Shown: positions 15,797-24,317, counted from the stretch's first letter. The stretch is DNA of 64,000 bases from Litoreibacter ponti (GCF_003054285.1 NZ_QBKS01000001.1:2356001-2420000); one strand, 5' to 3'. Program-made: numbers and translations. The notes: generated by a model not told the origin, from the sequence alone.

Positions 15797-16837
15797 TTGG
15801 CCGAACGCTCCAGCCCCGACTACCGCCACCAGCTCACCTTGCGAGACGTGTCGGAGGCATCGGGCGTCAGTGAGATGACCGTCAGCCGGGTCTTGCGCAA
15901 CCGTGGCGAAGTGTCTGAAAAGACGCGGGAAAAAGTCATGAACGCAGCGCGCCAGCTTGGCTATGTCCCCAACAAGATCGCAGGAGCTCTGGCGTCCAAT
16001 CGCGTAAACCTCGTCGGCGTTATCATCCCATCACTGTCCAATATGGTGTTCCCGGAAGTGATGATGGGCATCTCGAAGGTACTGGACGCGACGCCGTTAC
16101 AGCCGGTCGTCGGAGTGACCGACTACTTGCCGGAAAAAGAGGAAACCGTGATCTTCGAGATGCTGTCCTGGCGCCCGTCCGGCTTGATCGTTGCCGGTCT
16201 CGAGCACACGGACGCCGCGCGGCGGATGATGGAAAACTCCGGCGTTCCCATCGTCGAAATCATGGACGTGGATGGGAACGCCATCGATGCGGCCGTCGGG
16301 ATTTCTCATGTCAGGGCAGGGCGCGAGACCGCAACTGAGATCCTGAAGCGAGGCTATCGCAAGATCGGCTTCCTCGGCACAAAGATGCCGCTCGACCACC
16401 GCGCGCGGAAGCGTTTCGAGGGGTTCGAGGCCGTGTTGAAGGAAAACGGTCTCACGCTCGCGGCTGAGGAGTATTACTCCGGAGGGTCCGCCTTGGGAAA
16501 GGGCCGGGAGATGACCGCAAACATTCTCAAGGCCCACCCGGACCTCGATTTTCTGTATTATTCCAATGATATGATCGGCGCGGGCGGTCTGCTTTATTGT
16601 CTTGAGGCGGGAATGGATGTGCCCGGAAAGATCGGACTGGCAGGGTTCAACGGGGTTGATTTGATCGACGGGCTGCCCCGCAGGCTGGCAACGATGGACA
16701 GCTGCCGGGTCGAGATCGGCAAGGCCGCGGCGGAGATCATCGCGGCAGAGGCCGAGGCGCGTGGGACCTCGCCCCACGCCAAGCGCACCGAAATCTCGCC
16801 GATCTTTGCAACAGGCGACACGCTGCGGGACGCCTGA
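15797..16837 (+). CDS. LacI-family transcriptional regulator
   Basis: This 346-residue protein has a LacI helix-turn-helix (LRDVSEASGVSEMTVSRVLRN, residues 15-35) and hinge helix, followed by a periplasmic-binding-protein-like sugar domain with VNLVGVIIPSLSNMVFPE. Family members respond to sugars or sugar acids. The nearest relatives may be gluconate-type regulators, but the effector cannot be read from sequence. The start is TTG at 15797; an in-frame stop sits four codons upstream and no other start precedes the DNA-binding domain. The ribosome binding site is weak. No sugar transporter or catabolic operon is adjacent. Confidence 0.85.
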   Translation: MAERSSPDYRHQLTLRDVSEASGVSEMTVSRVLRNRGEVSEKTREKVMNAARQLGYVPNKIAGALASNRVNLVGVIIPSLSNMVFPEVMMGISKVLDATPLQPVVGVTDYLPEKEETVIFEMLSWRPSGLIVAGLEHTDAARRMMENSGVPIVEIMDVDGNAIDAAVGISHVRAGRETATEILKRGYRKIGFLGTKMPLDHRARKRFEGFEAVLKENGLTLAAEEYYSGGSALGKGREMTANILKAHPDLDFLYYSNDMIGAGGLLYCLEAGMDVPGKIGLAGFNGVDLIDGLPRRLATMDSCRVEIGKAAAEIIAAEAEARGTSPHAKRTEISPIFATGDTLRDA

Positions 16838-16878
16838 CTCCTGTTTCAGCGGGCACCGTACGCTGCCCCTTGAGTGAA

Positions 16879-16893
16879 TTAAGACTGCGTTAA
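16879..16893. promoter_or_regulatory. CtrA-type box TTAA-N7-TTAA upstream of the PhyR-like gene
   Basis: TTAA at 16879-16882 and 16890-16893 are separated by exactly seven bases. A TATAGT hexamer at 16903-16908 lies 18 bases after TTAAGA (16879-16884), so the box would cover the -35 region, the usual placement for CtrA-activated promoters. The PhyR-like start codon is at 16954. Confidence 0.65.
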
Positions 16894-16953
16894 TCGTGGG
16901 ATTATAGTGAGCGTGCCGTTCGCCCATTACCAATGACAGATTGATCCCCCTCC

Positions 16954-17706
16954 ATGCCGACTTTGCGCGAGCGGCATCTACAAGACGGTGTCGTCAAGAC
17001 CATCCCGCTCTTACAGCGGTACGCCCGGGCGTTGACCGGCAGCGCCATGGCCGGTCGGGCTTTGGTCGATCTTGCACAGGCCGACTTTACATTGGAACCC
17101 GCAGGCCCGCGGCTCAAAGCGCAACTCTTTGGACAACTGCAGATGGCGTGGAAGGCTGACCCTCGCTCAACGCCCCGCGCGCGCGCTTTGGAGGTCGTCT
17201 TGTTGCAACGTACGGAAGAGTTCTCGTTGGCGGAGCTGAGCCATATCTTCAACCTCCCCGGCCCCTACATATTTCGCCTTCTCAATCGCGCCGAACTTGC
17301 CCACCGCGGCGCTCCACCCAGCCGGGTGTTGATCCTGGAGCGAGACGCGTTGATCACGCTGGAATTGTGCGACTGCCTGGCGGAGCTCGGCTACCGGGTG
17401 GTCGGCATCGCGCGGTCCCTGGCGGAAGCGGTGTGCAAGGCGAAAGAAGCGCGGCCTCACATCGTGATCTCTGACCTCGTGATGACGGATGGCAGCTCGG
17501 GCACCCAGACTGCGATCGCAATCGCCGTCACCGTGCAAAGCCTGCCGACCATCTTCATCGATCCGCCCCTGCCGGAGACACTGATGGATAGCGAAGAGAT
17601 ACCCGGCTTCGCGCTGAGCGTGCCGTTCCTCGCCGCCGATGTAGAAGCCGTCATGCGGCAGGCCGAGAGCCTCAGCCGCTACGAGGCGGCCAAGCTGTTA
17701 CTTTGA
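16954..17706 (+). CDS. PhyR-like response regulator with degenerate receiver
   Basis: This 250-residue protein joins an N-terminal sigma-factor-like domain (about 10-120, with LAELSHIFNLPGPYIFRLLNRAE resembling region 4) to a C-terminal receiver (about 123-240), the PhyR layout. PhyR is the anti-anti-sigma factor of the alphaproteobacterial general stress response. The phospho-acceptor aspartate is D174 in VISDLVM and the acidic pair is E129/D131. The conserved Thr/Ser is D203, and the conserved lysine before PF is V223, so signalling may be altered. No nepR or ecfG gene is adjacent. The 3' end overlaps the convergent yihY by 28 bases. Confidence 0.75.
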   Translation: MPTLRERHLQDGVVKTIPLLQRYARALTGSAMAGRALVDLAQADFTLEPAGPRLKAQLFGQLQMAWKADPRSTPRARALEVVLLQRTEEFSLAELSHIFNLPGPYIFRLLNRAELAHRGAPPSRVLILERDALITLELCDCLAELGYRVVGIARSLAEAVCKAKEARPHIVISDLVMTDGSSGTQTAIAIAVTVQSLPTIFIDPPLPETLMDSEEIPGFALSVPFLAADVEAVMRQAESLSRYEAAKLLL

Positions 17707-18542
17707 CGGCGGCGCGCGATTTCGCAGTTCAGGGTCGCCCCAAGTAACACCACCCAGGCGCTGATGTAGAACCACATCAAAAGCGCCACGACCGCGCCGA
17801 TTGATCCGTAGACCTCGTTGTATTTGCCGAAGTTGGACAGGTAGAGCGAAAAGCCCCAGGACGCCGTACCCCAGATCACCACGGCGACGAATGCGCCGTG
17901 TGATAGCCAGCCTACGCGCAGATGTTCCGTCTTGTGATTGGGGCCGAAGCGGTAGACCAATCCAAGTCCCAACACGACGACAGAGATCACAAGGACCCAG
18001 CGCAGTGCCTCGAACAGGGTCCCGGTCAGACTTCCAAGCGGCAGAAACGACAGCACGATTGGCGCGATCACGATGCAGGCCAATGCCACAAGGGACATGC
18101 CCACGAGGCAAAGCGTCATAAGCATCGCGGCAAAGGCGCGACGTATGCCGGTACGGTGCGGCGCGGAATAGACGGCATTCAACCCACGGATCAACGCCGC
18201 CACCCCCGCCCGTGTGGACCAGAGCGCCGCGCCAATCGAGACGAGCGTGGTATAGCCCAGTGTCGAGTCGTTGGCGTTGATCAAGCGGTTGGCTTGGGAT
18301 TCGAACAGGCTGTAGGCCTCACCGGGCAAAAACTGGCGCAACAGCGTCAATTGATCGTCGATGAACGCCGGATCGGAAAACACGCCCCAAAGCGCAATGA
18401 CGGCAGCCAACGCGGGAAATATGGCCAGCATCGCGTAGAACGCAACGCCCGCAGAAATCAGGCTCAGGTTACGGCTGTCCATCGTATCCAGCAGATTGCT
18501 GCCGAACTTGAAAGCTTTGACTATCGCAGCCCAGAGCGTCAC
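17679..18542 (-). CDS. YihY/BrkB-family inner membrane protein
   Basis: This 287-residue polytopic membrane protein has about six hydrophobic helices and the family signature ISAGVAFYAMLAIFPALAA near residue 30. A WSTRAGVAALIRGLN segment and a C-terminal MWFYISAWVVLLGATLNCEI also fit the family. The older label ribonuclease BN for this family is considered wrong; the function is unknown. The GTG at 18542 overlaps the upstream stop as GTGA, giving translational coupling. A TTG ten codons upstream (18572) is possible but would overlap the neighbouring gene by 34 bases. Confidence 0.82.
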   Translation of the reverse strand: MTLWAAIVKAFKFGSNLLDTMDSRNLSLISAGVAFYAMLAIFPALAAVIALWGVFSDPAFIDDQLTLLRQFLPGEAYSLFESQANRLINANDSTLGYTTLVSIGAALWSTRAGVAALIRGLNAVYSAPHRTGIRRAFAAMLMTLCLVGMSLVALACIVIAPIVLSFLPLGSLTGTLFEALRWVLVISVVVLGLGLVYRFGPNHKTEHLRVGWLSHGAFVAVVIWGTASWGFSLYLSNFGKYNEVYGSIGAVVALLMWFYISAWVVLLGATLNCEIARRRQSNSLAAS

Positions 18543-18718
18543 TTGGCGGGCTTCGGTCCTGCGAAATACCAAATGATGAAGCCGATCAATGGCAAGATCA
18601 GCACAAGCGCGATCCAGAGAACCTTTTGGCCTGTTTCGACCTTCGCGCTGAAGATCGATGCAATGGCCCAGACATCGAGGGCGAAGACGATCAGTCCGAG
18701 TAAGCCGTTTATGCCCAT
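18539..18718 (-). CDS. Small PLDc_N-type membrane protein
   Basis: This 59-residue protein has two hydrophobic helices (LLGLIVFALDVWAIASIF and VLWIALVLILPLIGFIIWYF) and ends in AGPKPAK. This is the pattern of the small PLDc_N (phospholipase D N-terminal-like) membrane domain found as stand-alone proteins. There is no catalytic domain. CGGAG lies seven bases before the ATG. The stop codon overlaps the yihY GTG start, so the two membrane proteins are made from one message. Function unknown. Confidence 0.75.
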   Translation of the reverse strand: MGINGLLGLIVFALDVWAIASIFSAKVETGQKVLWIALVLILPLIGFIIWYFAGPKPAK

Positions 18719-18767
18719 GGGTTTGCTCCGTTTGCTGTTCTAGGGTTCAAGTTAATCCGATAGGTCG

Positions 18768-18801
18768 AAAATACAAAGGGCCGCCCGATATAGGGCGGCC
18801 C
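18768..18801 (-). terminator. Intrinsic terminator of the rimP-nusA-infB operon
   Basis: On the minus strand a perfect 9-base stem GGGCCGCCC / GGGCGGCCC with a six-base loop is followed by TTTGTATTTT. It begins 23 bases after the infB stop. Confidence 0.85.
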
Positions 18802-18823
18802 TGTTGTTTGTTGGTCCCGCAGA

Positions 18824-21307
18824 TCAATCGAGCGAGCGCTCGACCTCTTCGCGCGTGAAGATCTCGATCACATCACCGGGGCGGATATCGTCATGGGCCT
18901 CGAACGCCATGCCGCATTCCTGACCGGATTGCACCTCAGCAACCTCGTCCTTGAAGCGTTTGAGCGTCTTCAGCGTACCTTCGTGGATCACCACGTTGTC
19001 GCGCAGCAGGCGCACACCCGCAGACCGGCGCGCCACACCTTCGGTGACCAGACAGCCTGCAACCTTGCCAACGCCGGTGACCTTGAAGACCTCTTTGATC
19101 TCGGCGTAGCCGATGAAGTTCTCTTTGATCTCGGCAGACAACAGGCCGGAGGCCGCGGCTTTCACCTCGTCCACAAGGTCGTAGATGACCGAGTAGTAAC
19201 GGATCTCGATACCCTTTTGGTTCGCCGTGTTCCGCGCCGAGGCGTTTGCCCGGACGTTGAAGCCAAACACTGGCGCGCCAGAGGCTTCGGCGAGGCCGAT
19301 GTCGGATTCCGTAATTGCGCCCACACCAGAGTGCAAGACGCGCACGCGCACCTCGTCGTTGCCGATCTTTTCCATCGCTTGCACGATGGCCTCGGCAGAA
19401 CCTTGCACGTCGGCCTTCACCACGATGGGCATCTCGGACACGTTCTCGTCCGCCTTGGCGTTTGCCATCAGCTGCTCGAGCGTAGTCGCAGCACCGGCGG
19501 CCGCGCGCTTGTCCTTGGCGGCCTGAGCGCGGTATTCGGCGATCTCACGCGCCTGCGCTTCGGTATCCACCACATTCAGCACATCACCTGCTTCAGGGGT
19601 ACCGTTGAGGCCAAGCACCTCAACAGGAACGGACGGACCGGCGTCCTTCACGCGGGCGCCCTGATCGTTCTCCATTGCGCGGACTTTGCCCCACTGCTCG
19701 CCCACGACGAAGATGTCGCCTTGGTGAAGCGTGCCGTTCTGAACCAGAACTGTCGCGACGGGACCGCGACCCACATCGAGCTGCGCCTCGATCACGGCGC
19801 CAGAGGCGGCGCGGTCGGGGTTCGCTTTAAGTTCAAGAATTTCCGCTTGAAGCGAGATCGCTTCAAGCAGCTCGTCCAGACCTTGGCCCGTCTGGGCAGA
19901 GACTTCGACATCCTGCACGTCGCCCGACATCTTCTCGACGATAACCTCGTGTTGCAGCAGATCCGTACGGACCTTGTCAGCGTTGGCCTCCGGCTTGTCG
20001 ATCTTGTTGATCGCCACAATCATCGGCACTTCGGCGGCCTTGGCGTGGTTAATCGCCTCGATGGTTTGCGGCATGACGGCGTCGTCAGCAGCAACCACCA
20101 AAACCACGATATCGGTCACCTGCGCACCACGGGCCCGCATGGAGGTGAACGCGGCATGGCCGGGTGTGTCGAGGAAGGTCAGCTCGCTGCCGTCCTGATC
20201 GACCTGATATGCGCCGATATGCTGCGTGATGCCGCCGGCCTCGCCCGCGGTCACACGGGCGTTGCGGATTGCGTCCAGCAGCGACGTCTTGCCGTGGTCG
20301 ACGTGTCCCATGATCGTGATCACCGGGGCGCGCGGCTTGAGATCTTTCTCGTCGTCTTCGACTTCCTTGATCACGTCTTCGACGTCAGCGTCAGACACGC
20401 GCACCACGTTATGGCCGAACTCTTCAATGATCAGCTCGGCGGTGTCAGCGTCGATGGTCTGCGTCTGGGTTGCCATGATCCCGTTGGTCATCAACGCTTT
20501 CACAACATCTGCGACGCGCTCGGACATACGGTTCGCCAATTCGGAGACCATGATGGCCTCGGGCAGTTGCACGTCACGGATCACCTTCTCGCGCTCGACG
20601 GAGCCGCCCATCGCCTTTTGGCGGGCACGCTCTTGCTTGCGCTTCATTGCGGCCATGGATTTCTGACGACCACCTTCACCGCCACGCAACGCCTGGTTCA
20701 GCGTTAGCTTGCCGGAGCGGCGTCCATCATCGGCGCGACCTTTGCCGCCCTTATTGTCGCGGTCGTCGCGATCACGGCGGGCGGGCGTGGGCGCAGCTTT
20801 GCCACCACCACGGGGACCCGAAGGCGCGACCGCAGGCTCGCCCGGCACGGCAGCCGCCGGGGGCGGTGCGTTTTTGGCGGCCTCGGCCTCGCGCTTCTTG
20901 CGGGCATCTTCTTCGGCTTTTGCCTTCAGCGCGTCTTCGCGCTCTTTCTCTTCGCGCTCTTTGGCCTCAGCCTCGGCGCGACGACGCTCGCGATCCGCCG
21001 CGCGCTCTTTCTCTTCCGCGTCGCGGCGGGCGGCATCAGCTGCCTCTTGTTCCTTGGCCGCCTGAAGTGCCTTCATCCGGCGTTCCATCTCCGCATCAGA
21101 AATGCCGGCAGGACGCTTGGACGGGTCACCCACTTGCGGGCTACCGGTGATCGAAGGCTTGGAGCCGCCAGGCTTTGGCACCACAACGCGCTTGCGCTTG
21201 GTTTCCACCACCACATTCTTGGTGCGCCCATGGCTGAAGCTTTGCTTCACGTTGCCGGGACGTGCGCCTTTAAGGCCCAGGGGTTTTTTGCCGTCACTAT
21301 CGCTCAT
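18824..21307 (-). CDS. infB: Translation initiation factor IF-2
   Basis: This 827-residue GTPase brings initiator tRNA to the 30S subunit. The N-terminal part begins with a short IF2-N-like segment. It continues through a charged region (about 70-145) rich in Glu, Arg, Lys and Ala, a Pro/Gly-rich linker and a second IF2-N domain near 250. The G domain has GHVDHGKT at 334-341, DTPGHA and NKIDKPEAN, followed by domains II-IV. The start overlaps the YlxR-like gene stop by four bases. It is the last gene of the operon; a strong terminator follows. Confidence 0.97.
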   Translation of the reverse strand: MSDSDGKKPLGLKGARPGNVKQSFSHGRTKNVVVETKRKRVVVPKPGGSKPSITGSPQVGDPSKRPAGISDAEMERRMKALQAAKEQEAADAARRDAEEKERAADRERRRAEAEAKEREEKEREDALKAKAEEDARKKREAEAAKNAPPPAAAVPGEPAVAPSGPRGGGKAAPTPARRDRDDRDNKGGKGRADDGRRSGKLTLNQALRGGEGGRQKSMAAMKRKQERARQKAMGGSVEREKVIRDVQLPEAIMVSELANRMSERVADVVKALMTNGIMATQTQTIDADTAELIIEEFGHNVVRVSDADVEDVIKEVEDDEKDLKPRAPVITIMGHVDHGKTSLLDAIRNARVTAGEAGGITQHIGAYQVDQDGSELTFLDTPGHAAFTSMRARGAQVTDIVVLVVAADDAVMPQTIEAINHAKAAEVPMIVAINKIDKPEANADKVRTDLLQHEVIVEKMSGDVQDVEVSAQTGQGLDELLEAISLQAEILELKANPDRAASGAVIEAQLDVGRGPVATVLVQNGTLHQGDIFVVGEQWGKVRAMENDQGARVKDAGPSVPVEVLGLNGTPEAGDVLNVVDTEAQAREIAEYRAQAAKDKRAAAGAATTLEQLMANAKADENVSEMPIVVKADVQGSAEAIVQAMEKIGNDEVRVRVLHSGVGAITESDIGLAEASGAPVFGFNVRANASARNTANQKGIEIRYYSVIYDLVDEVKAAASGLLSAEIKENFIGYAEIKEVFKVTGVGKVAGCLVTEGVARRSAGVRLLRDNVVIHEGTLKTLKRFKDEVAEVQSGQECGMAFEAHDDIRPGDVIEIFTREEVERSLD

Positions 21308-21942
21308 GCGTCGTCTTTTCCTTTCGGGCGGGATTTTGATTTTCCGCCGCTATGTCCGCGGACACCTTTCAGCCTGATTCCCTCAGCTTGCACTTGTTTG
21401 CTGAGTCCTCCGGCCGTTAAGGCGCCATGTATCACACTTTCCCGGCCGAAAGCCAAACCCAATTCCTGAGCGGTCAAACAGCCAATAAATACGTCTTTTC
21501 CGGGCGGCGAGTGGAGCTTCGATTTGCCCCTTTCGGACCCGTCGCTGGCTTGCACCAGCAGCTTGGCCCGGTCTGTTTCCAGCAGGCCCTTCACCTTCTC
21601 GTACCCGGTCACCGCCTGACCGGCCTTACGCGCCAGCGAGATCAGGTTCACCAATCGCTTCGCCAGCAGCGTCTCGGTCTGCGCGAACAGGTCGTCCGGA
21701 ACGGTGACCTGCTCCTTGGCCGAGCGCGAGAACGCCTTTTTCTTGATCGCGGCCTGCAGCGCGTCCTTGTCCGCGCTAACCCACATGCCGCGACCGGGCA
21801 GCTTGCCGGACACATCCGGCACCGCTTGGCCGTCCGGGCCCACCACGAACCGGATCATCCGCGCTGGATCACGCAGCTCCCCGGTGGCGATGCAGCGCCG
21901 CTCGGGTCCGTCTTCCGTTTTATCTCGACCGCCGCGGCTCAT
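21304..21942 (-). CDS. YlxR-like RNA-binding protein fused to an L7Ae-like domain
   Basis: The 212 residues contain an N-terminal YlxR (DUF448) domain with RRCIATGE near residue 15 and LPGRGMWVSADKDAL near 47. It is followed by a ribosomal L7Ae/L30e-like domain from about 95 (NLISLARKAGQAVTGYEKV), then a basic, glycine/serine-rich tail. In many bacteria the two are separate genes (ylxR and ylxQ) between nusA and infB; here they are one protein, as in other alphaproteobacteria. Both parts are expected to bind RNA. The ATG follows nusA by 23 bases and the stop overlaps infB (ATGA). Confidence 0.88.
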   Translation of the reverse strand: MSRGGRDKTEDGPERRCIATGELRDPARMIRFVVGPDGQAVPDVSGKLPGRGMWVSADKDALQAAIKKKAFSRSAKEQVTVPDDLFAQTETLLAKRLVNLISLARKAGQAVTGYEKVKGLLETDRAKLLVQASDGSERGKSKLHSPPGKDVFIGCLTAQELGLAFGRESVIHGALTAGGLSKQVQAEGIRLKGVRGHSGGKSKSRPKGKDDA

Positions 21943-21965
21943 GACCGGTGTCCCGAGGCCTGGGA

Positions 21966-23585
21966 TCAGGCCTCGGCCTCCTCTGCGGCTTCGCCTTCTT
22001 CGCCCTCAGCCTCTTCGGAGACCAGATCCGCCGGATCGACCCAGCCAAGCTGAATGCGCGCCGTCATCACAAGGTTCTGCGCTTCTTCGAGGGACACGTC
22101 GAACGGCTCCAGCACGCCATCATCCTTGGTGCGTTCGCCATCCACCGTAGTCCAGCCGCCGGCCAGTTCCCAGTCAGCGCAGGTTGCGAAATCCTCAAGG
22201 GTTTTCACGTCATCCTTTGCCAGCGCTTCCACCATTTGGGGTGTCAGGCCTTCGAATTCAATCAGGCTGTCCTCGGCCCCCATTTCGCGGGCATTTTCAA
22301 GCGCCTTCTTGGCTTGGGCTTCCAGATAGTCGCGTGCACGCGCCTGCAGCTCGCCTGCGGTGTCGTCATCCACACCGTCGATGACCAACAGCTCGTCGAC
22401 TTCGACATAGGCCACTTCTTCAAGCGAGGTGAACCCTTCGGAGACAAGCAGCTGGGCAAAGAACTCGTCGAGGTCCAGCGTGTCCATGAACAGCTTGGTG
22501 CGCTCTTCGAACTCGGCCTGACGGCGCGCGCTCTCTTCTTCCTCGGTCATGATGTCGATATCAAGACCGGTCAGCTGCGAGGCCAGACGCACGTTCTGGC
22601 CGCGGCGACCGATGGCGAGCGACAGCTGCTCTTCCGGCACCACGACTTCGATCCGCTCGGCTTCCTCATCCAGAACCACCTTGCTGACCTCCGCAGGCTG
22701 CAGCGCGTTCACAAGGAAGGTAGGCTGGTCTTCGTTCCACGGGATGATGTCGATCTTCTCGCCCTGAAGCTCGTTAACCACGGCCTGCACGCGCGAGCCG
22801 CGCATACCGACGCAGGCCCCGACCGGGTCGATCGAGTTGTCGTAGCTGATCACGGCAATCTTGGCGCGGGAGCCCGGGTCACGGGCGACAGCCTTGATCT
22901 CGATGATGCCGTCGTAGATTTCGGGCACTTCCATTTTGAAAAGCTCAGCCATGAACTGCGGGTCGGTGCGCGACAGGAAGATCTGCGGCCCGCGCGGCTC
23001 GCGGCGCACATCCTTGATGTAGACGCGGATCCGGTCGTTGGGGCGATAGGCTTCGCGGCCGATCTTCTCGTTGCGGCGCAGAATCGCTTCGCCACGGCCA
23101 ATATCGACGATAACGTTGCCGTACTCTTCGCGCTTGACCAGACCGTTGATGATCGTGCCCGCCTTGTCTTTGAATTCTTCGTACTGGCGATCCCGCTCGG
23201 CTTCGCGAACCTTCTGCAAGATGACCTGTTTGGCGGATTGCGCGGCGATGCGGCCCATCTCGACCGGCGGGACCTCATCGACAATCGTGTCGCCTACTTT
23301 CGGGTCGTCCAGATAATCGGCGGCCTGCTCTACGGTCAGCTCTGCGCGGTCGTTTTCGACCATATCGTCTTCGACCACGGTGCGGACACGGGTGAAGGTC
23401 GCCTTGCCGGTCTTGCGGTCGATGGAGACGCGGATGTCGAGCTCTGCGCCGTAGCGCGACTTGGCAGCGCGGGCGAGGCTCTCTTCCATCGCTTCGACGA
23501 CCAGCTCCGGGTCGATCATCTTCTCGCGGGCTACGGCCTCTGCGGTTTGCAGCAGCTCCAGCTGGTTGGCTGATGTGATTGCCAT
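21966..23585 (-). CDS. nusA: Transcription termination/antitermination protein NusA
   Basis: This 539-residue protein has the complete NusA plan: an N-terminal RNA polymerase-binding domain (ANQLELLQTAEAVAREK), an S1 domain, two KH domains (VGACVGMRGSRVQAVV, IGRRGQNVRLASQLTG) and acidic C-terminal repeats with helix-hairpin-helix features. It controls pausing, termination and rRNA antitermination. The start abuts the rimP stop with no gap, so the two should be translated from one message. The last 20 residues are almost entirely Glu and Ala. Confidence 0.97.
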   Translation of the reverse strand: MAITSANQLELLQTAEAVAREKMIDPELVVEAMEESLARAAKSRYGAELDIRVSIDRKTGKATFTRVRTVVEDDMVENDRAELTVEQAADYLDDPKVGDTIVDEVPPVEMGRIAAQSAKQVILQKVREAERDRQYEEFKDKAGTIINGLVKREEYGNVIVDIGRGEAILRRNEKIGREAYRPNDRIRVYIKDVRREPRGPQIFLSRTDPQFMAELFKMEVPEIYDGIIEIKAVARDPGSRAKIAVISYDNSIDPVGACVGMRGSRVQAVVNELQGEKIDIIPWNEDQPTFLVNALQPAEVSKVVLDEEAERIEVVVPEEQLSLAIGRRGQNVRLASQLTGLDIDIMTEEEESARRQAEFEERTKLFMDTLDLDEFFAQLLVSEGFTSLEEVAYVEVDELLVIDGVDDDTAGELQARARDYLEAQAKKALENAREMGAEDSLIEFEGLTPQMVEALAKDDVKTLEDFATCADWELAGGWTTVDGERTKDDGVLEPFDVSLEEAQNLVMTARIQLGWVDPADLVSEEAEGEEGEAAEEAEA

Positions 23586-24161
23586 TTAAGAGTCTCCTTC
23601 ACCTTCGACGATCTGTTGAACCTCGTCGAACTGGGTTTCATCTATCTCGCCCGCATCCTTGCGGGCCTTCAATACGTCGCGGATCAGCTCGTCGGTCAGC
23701 ACCAATTTGGCGTCCGTGAGCCAGTCAAATTTCAGGCCAATTGTGCCTTCTTCGATGGTGATCAGAACCTCGTCGCCCTCGACCCCGGCCAGCTGGCCCT
23801 TGAAGCGGCGGCGGCCGTCGATCAGCTCTTCGGTCTCGATCTTGGCCTCGTAGCCATCCCACATCTCGAAGTCTTTAAGTCTCGTTAACGGGCGATCAAT
23901 GCCCGGGCTCGAAACCTCGAGGTTGTATTCCCCCGCAATCGGATCTTCGACATCGAAGATAGCAGACAATGCGGTGGAAATCTTGGCGCAGTCATCGACC
24001 TCGATCCCGCCTTCGGGTTTGTCGGCCATCACCTGCACGACATCCGTTTTGCCGCCCATCAGCCGCATGCGCACCAGCTCATAGCCCAGCCCCTCGATGA
24101 CGGGTTGGGCGATCTCGGCCAGACGGCGGTCGATGGCGGCTTTGGCGATCAGGTCAGACAT
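23586..24161 (-). CDS. rimP: Ribosome maturation factor RimP
   Basis: This 191-residue RimP is needed for 30S subunit maturation. It has the family LGYELVRMRL near residue 25 and the signature YNLEVSSPGIDRPLTRLKDFE near residue 78. The C-terminal half has an Sm-like fold. The start at 24161 has GAGGA four bases upstream; a longer in-frame frame (to 24293) runs through the leader hairpin and is not credible. It heads the rimP-nusA-ylxR-infB operon. The terminator-like hairpin just before its ribosome binding site suggests control by attenuation. Confidence 0.94.
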   Translation of the reverse strand: MSDLIAKAAIDRRLAEIAQPVIEGLGYELVRMRLMGGKTDVVQVMADKPEGGIEVDDCAKISTALSAIFDVEDPIAGEYNLEVSSPGIDRPLTRLKDFEMWDGYEAKIETEELIDGRRRFKGQLAGVEGDEVLITIEEGTIGLKFDWLTDAKLVLTDELIRDVLKARKDAGEIDETQFDEVQQIVEGEGDS

Positions 24162-24179
24162 GCAGTCCTCTGCGAGCAC

Positions 24180-24203
24180 AAAAAAACGGGCACGCGGCCC
24201 GTT
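24180..24203 (-). terminator. Terminator-like hairpin in the rimP leader
   Basis: On the minus strand a 7-base stem AACGGGC / GCCCGTT with a five-base loop runs into seven T residues (24180-24186). The rimP ribosome binding site starts only about ten bases later (24170-24166), leaving no room for a promoter behind the hairpin. This is the layout of a transcriptional attenuator. Confidence 0.65.
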
Positions 24204-24256
24204 GGTGAATTCGGTGGGCGCCGGGGGTGGAGACCAGCGCGCCGCTGTTGAGCAGC

Positions 24257-24285
24257 GATATACGGAAACCCGCGTGAGTCTGCAA
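24257..24285 (-). promoter_or_regulatory. Predicted rimP operon promoter
   Basis: On the minus strand TTGCAG (24280-24285) and TATATC (24257-24262) are separated by 17 bases. The hexamers match the consensus at three and four positions. The predicted start near 24250 gives a leader of about 90 bases that contains the hairpin at 24180-24203. Confidence 0.4.
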
Positions 24286-24308
24286 GGCTGCAATTTACAG
24301 CCTTGCAG
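24280..24308 (-). terminator. Strong stem-loop downstream of the VPLPA-CTERM gene
   Basis: An 11-base perfect inverted repeat (CTGCAAGGCTG / CAGCCTTGCAG) with a seven-base loop starts ten bases after the stop codon at 24318. No T-tract follows, so it may be an mRNA 3'-stabilising or Rho-assisted stem rather than a full intrinsic terminator. Confidence 0.5.
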
Positions 24309-24317
24309 GAGTTCGAC

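Noticed and set aside
18893..20707. A 604-codon open frame on the plus strand opposite infB
   Set aside because: It is the mirror of a strongly conserved gene in GC-rich DNA, has low-complexity His/Asp/Val-rich content and no domain or ribosome binding site.
21948..23573. A 541-codon open frame opposite nusA
   Set aside because: It shadows nusA codon structure; no family motif and unusual residue composition.
23875..23888. TTAA-N6-TTAA inside rimP
   Set aside because: The spacer is six bases, not seven, and it lies within coding sequence, so it does not fit a CtrA box.
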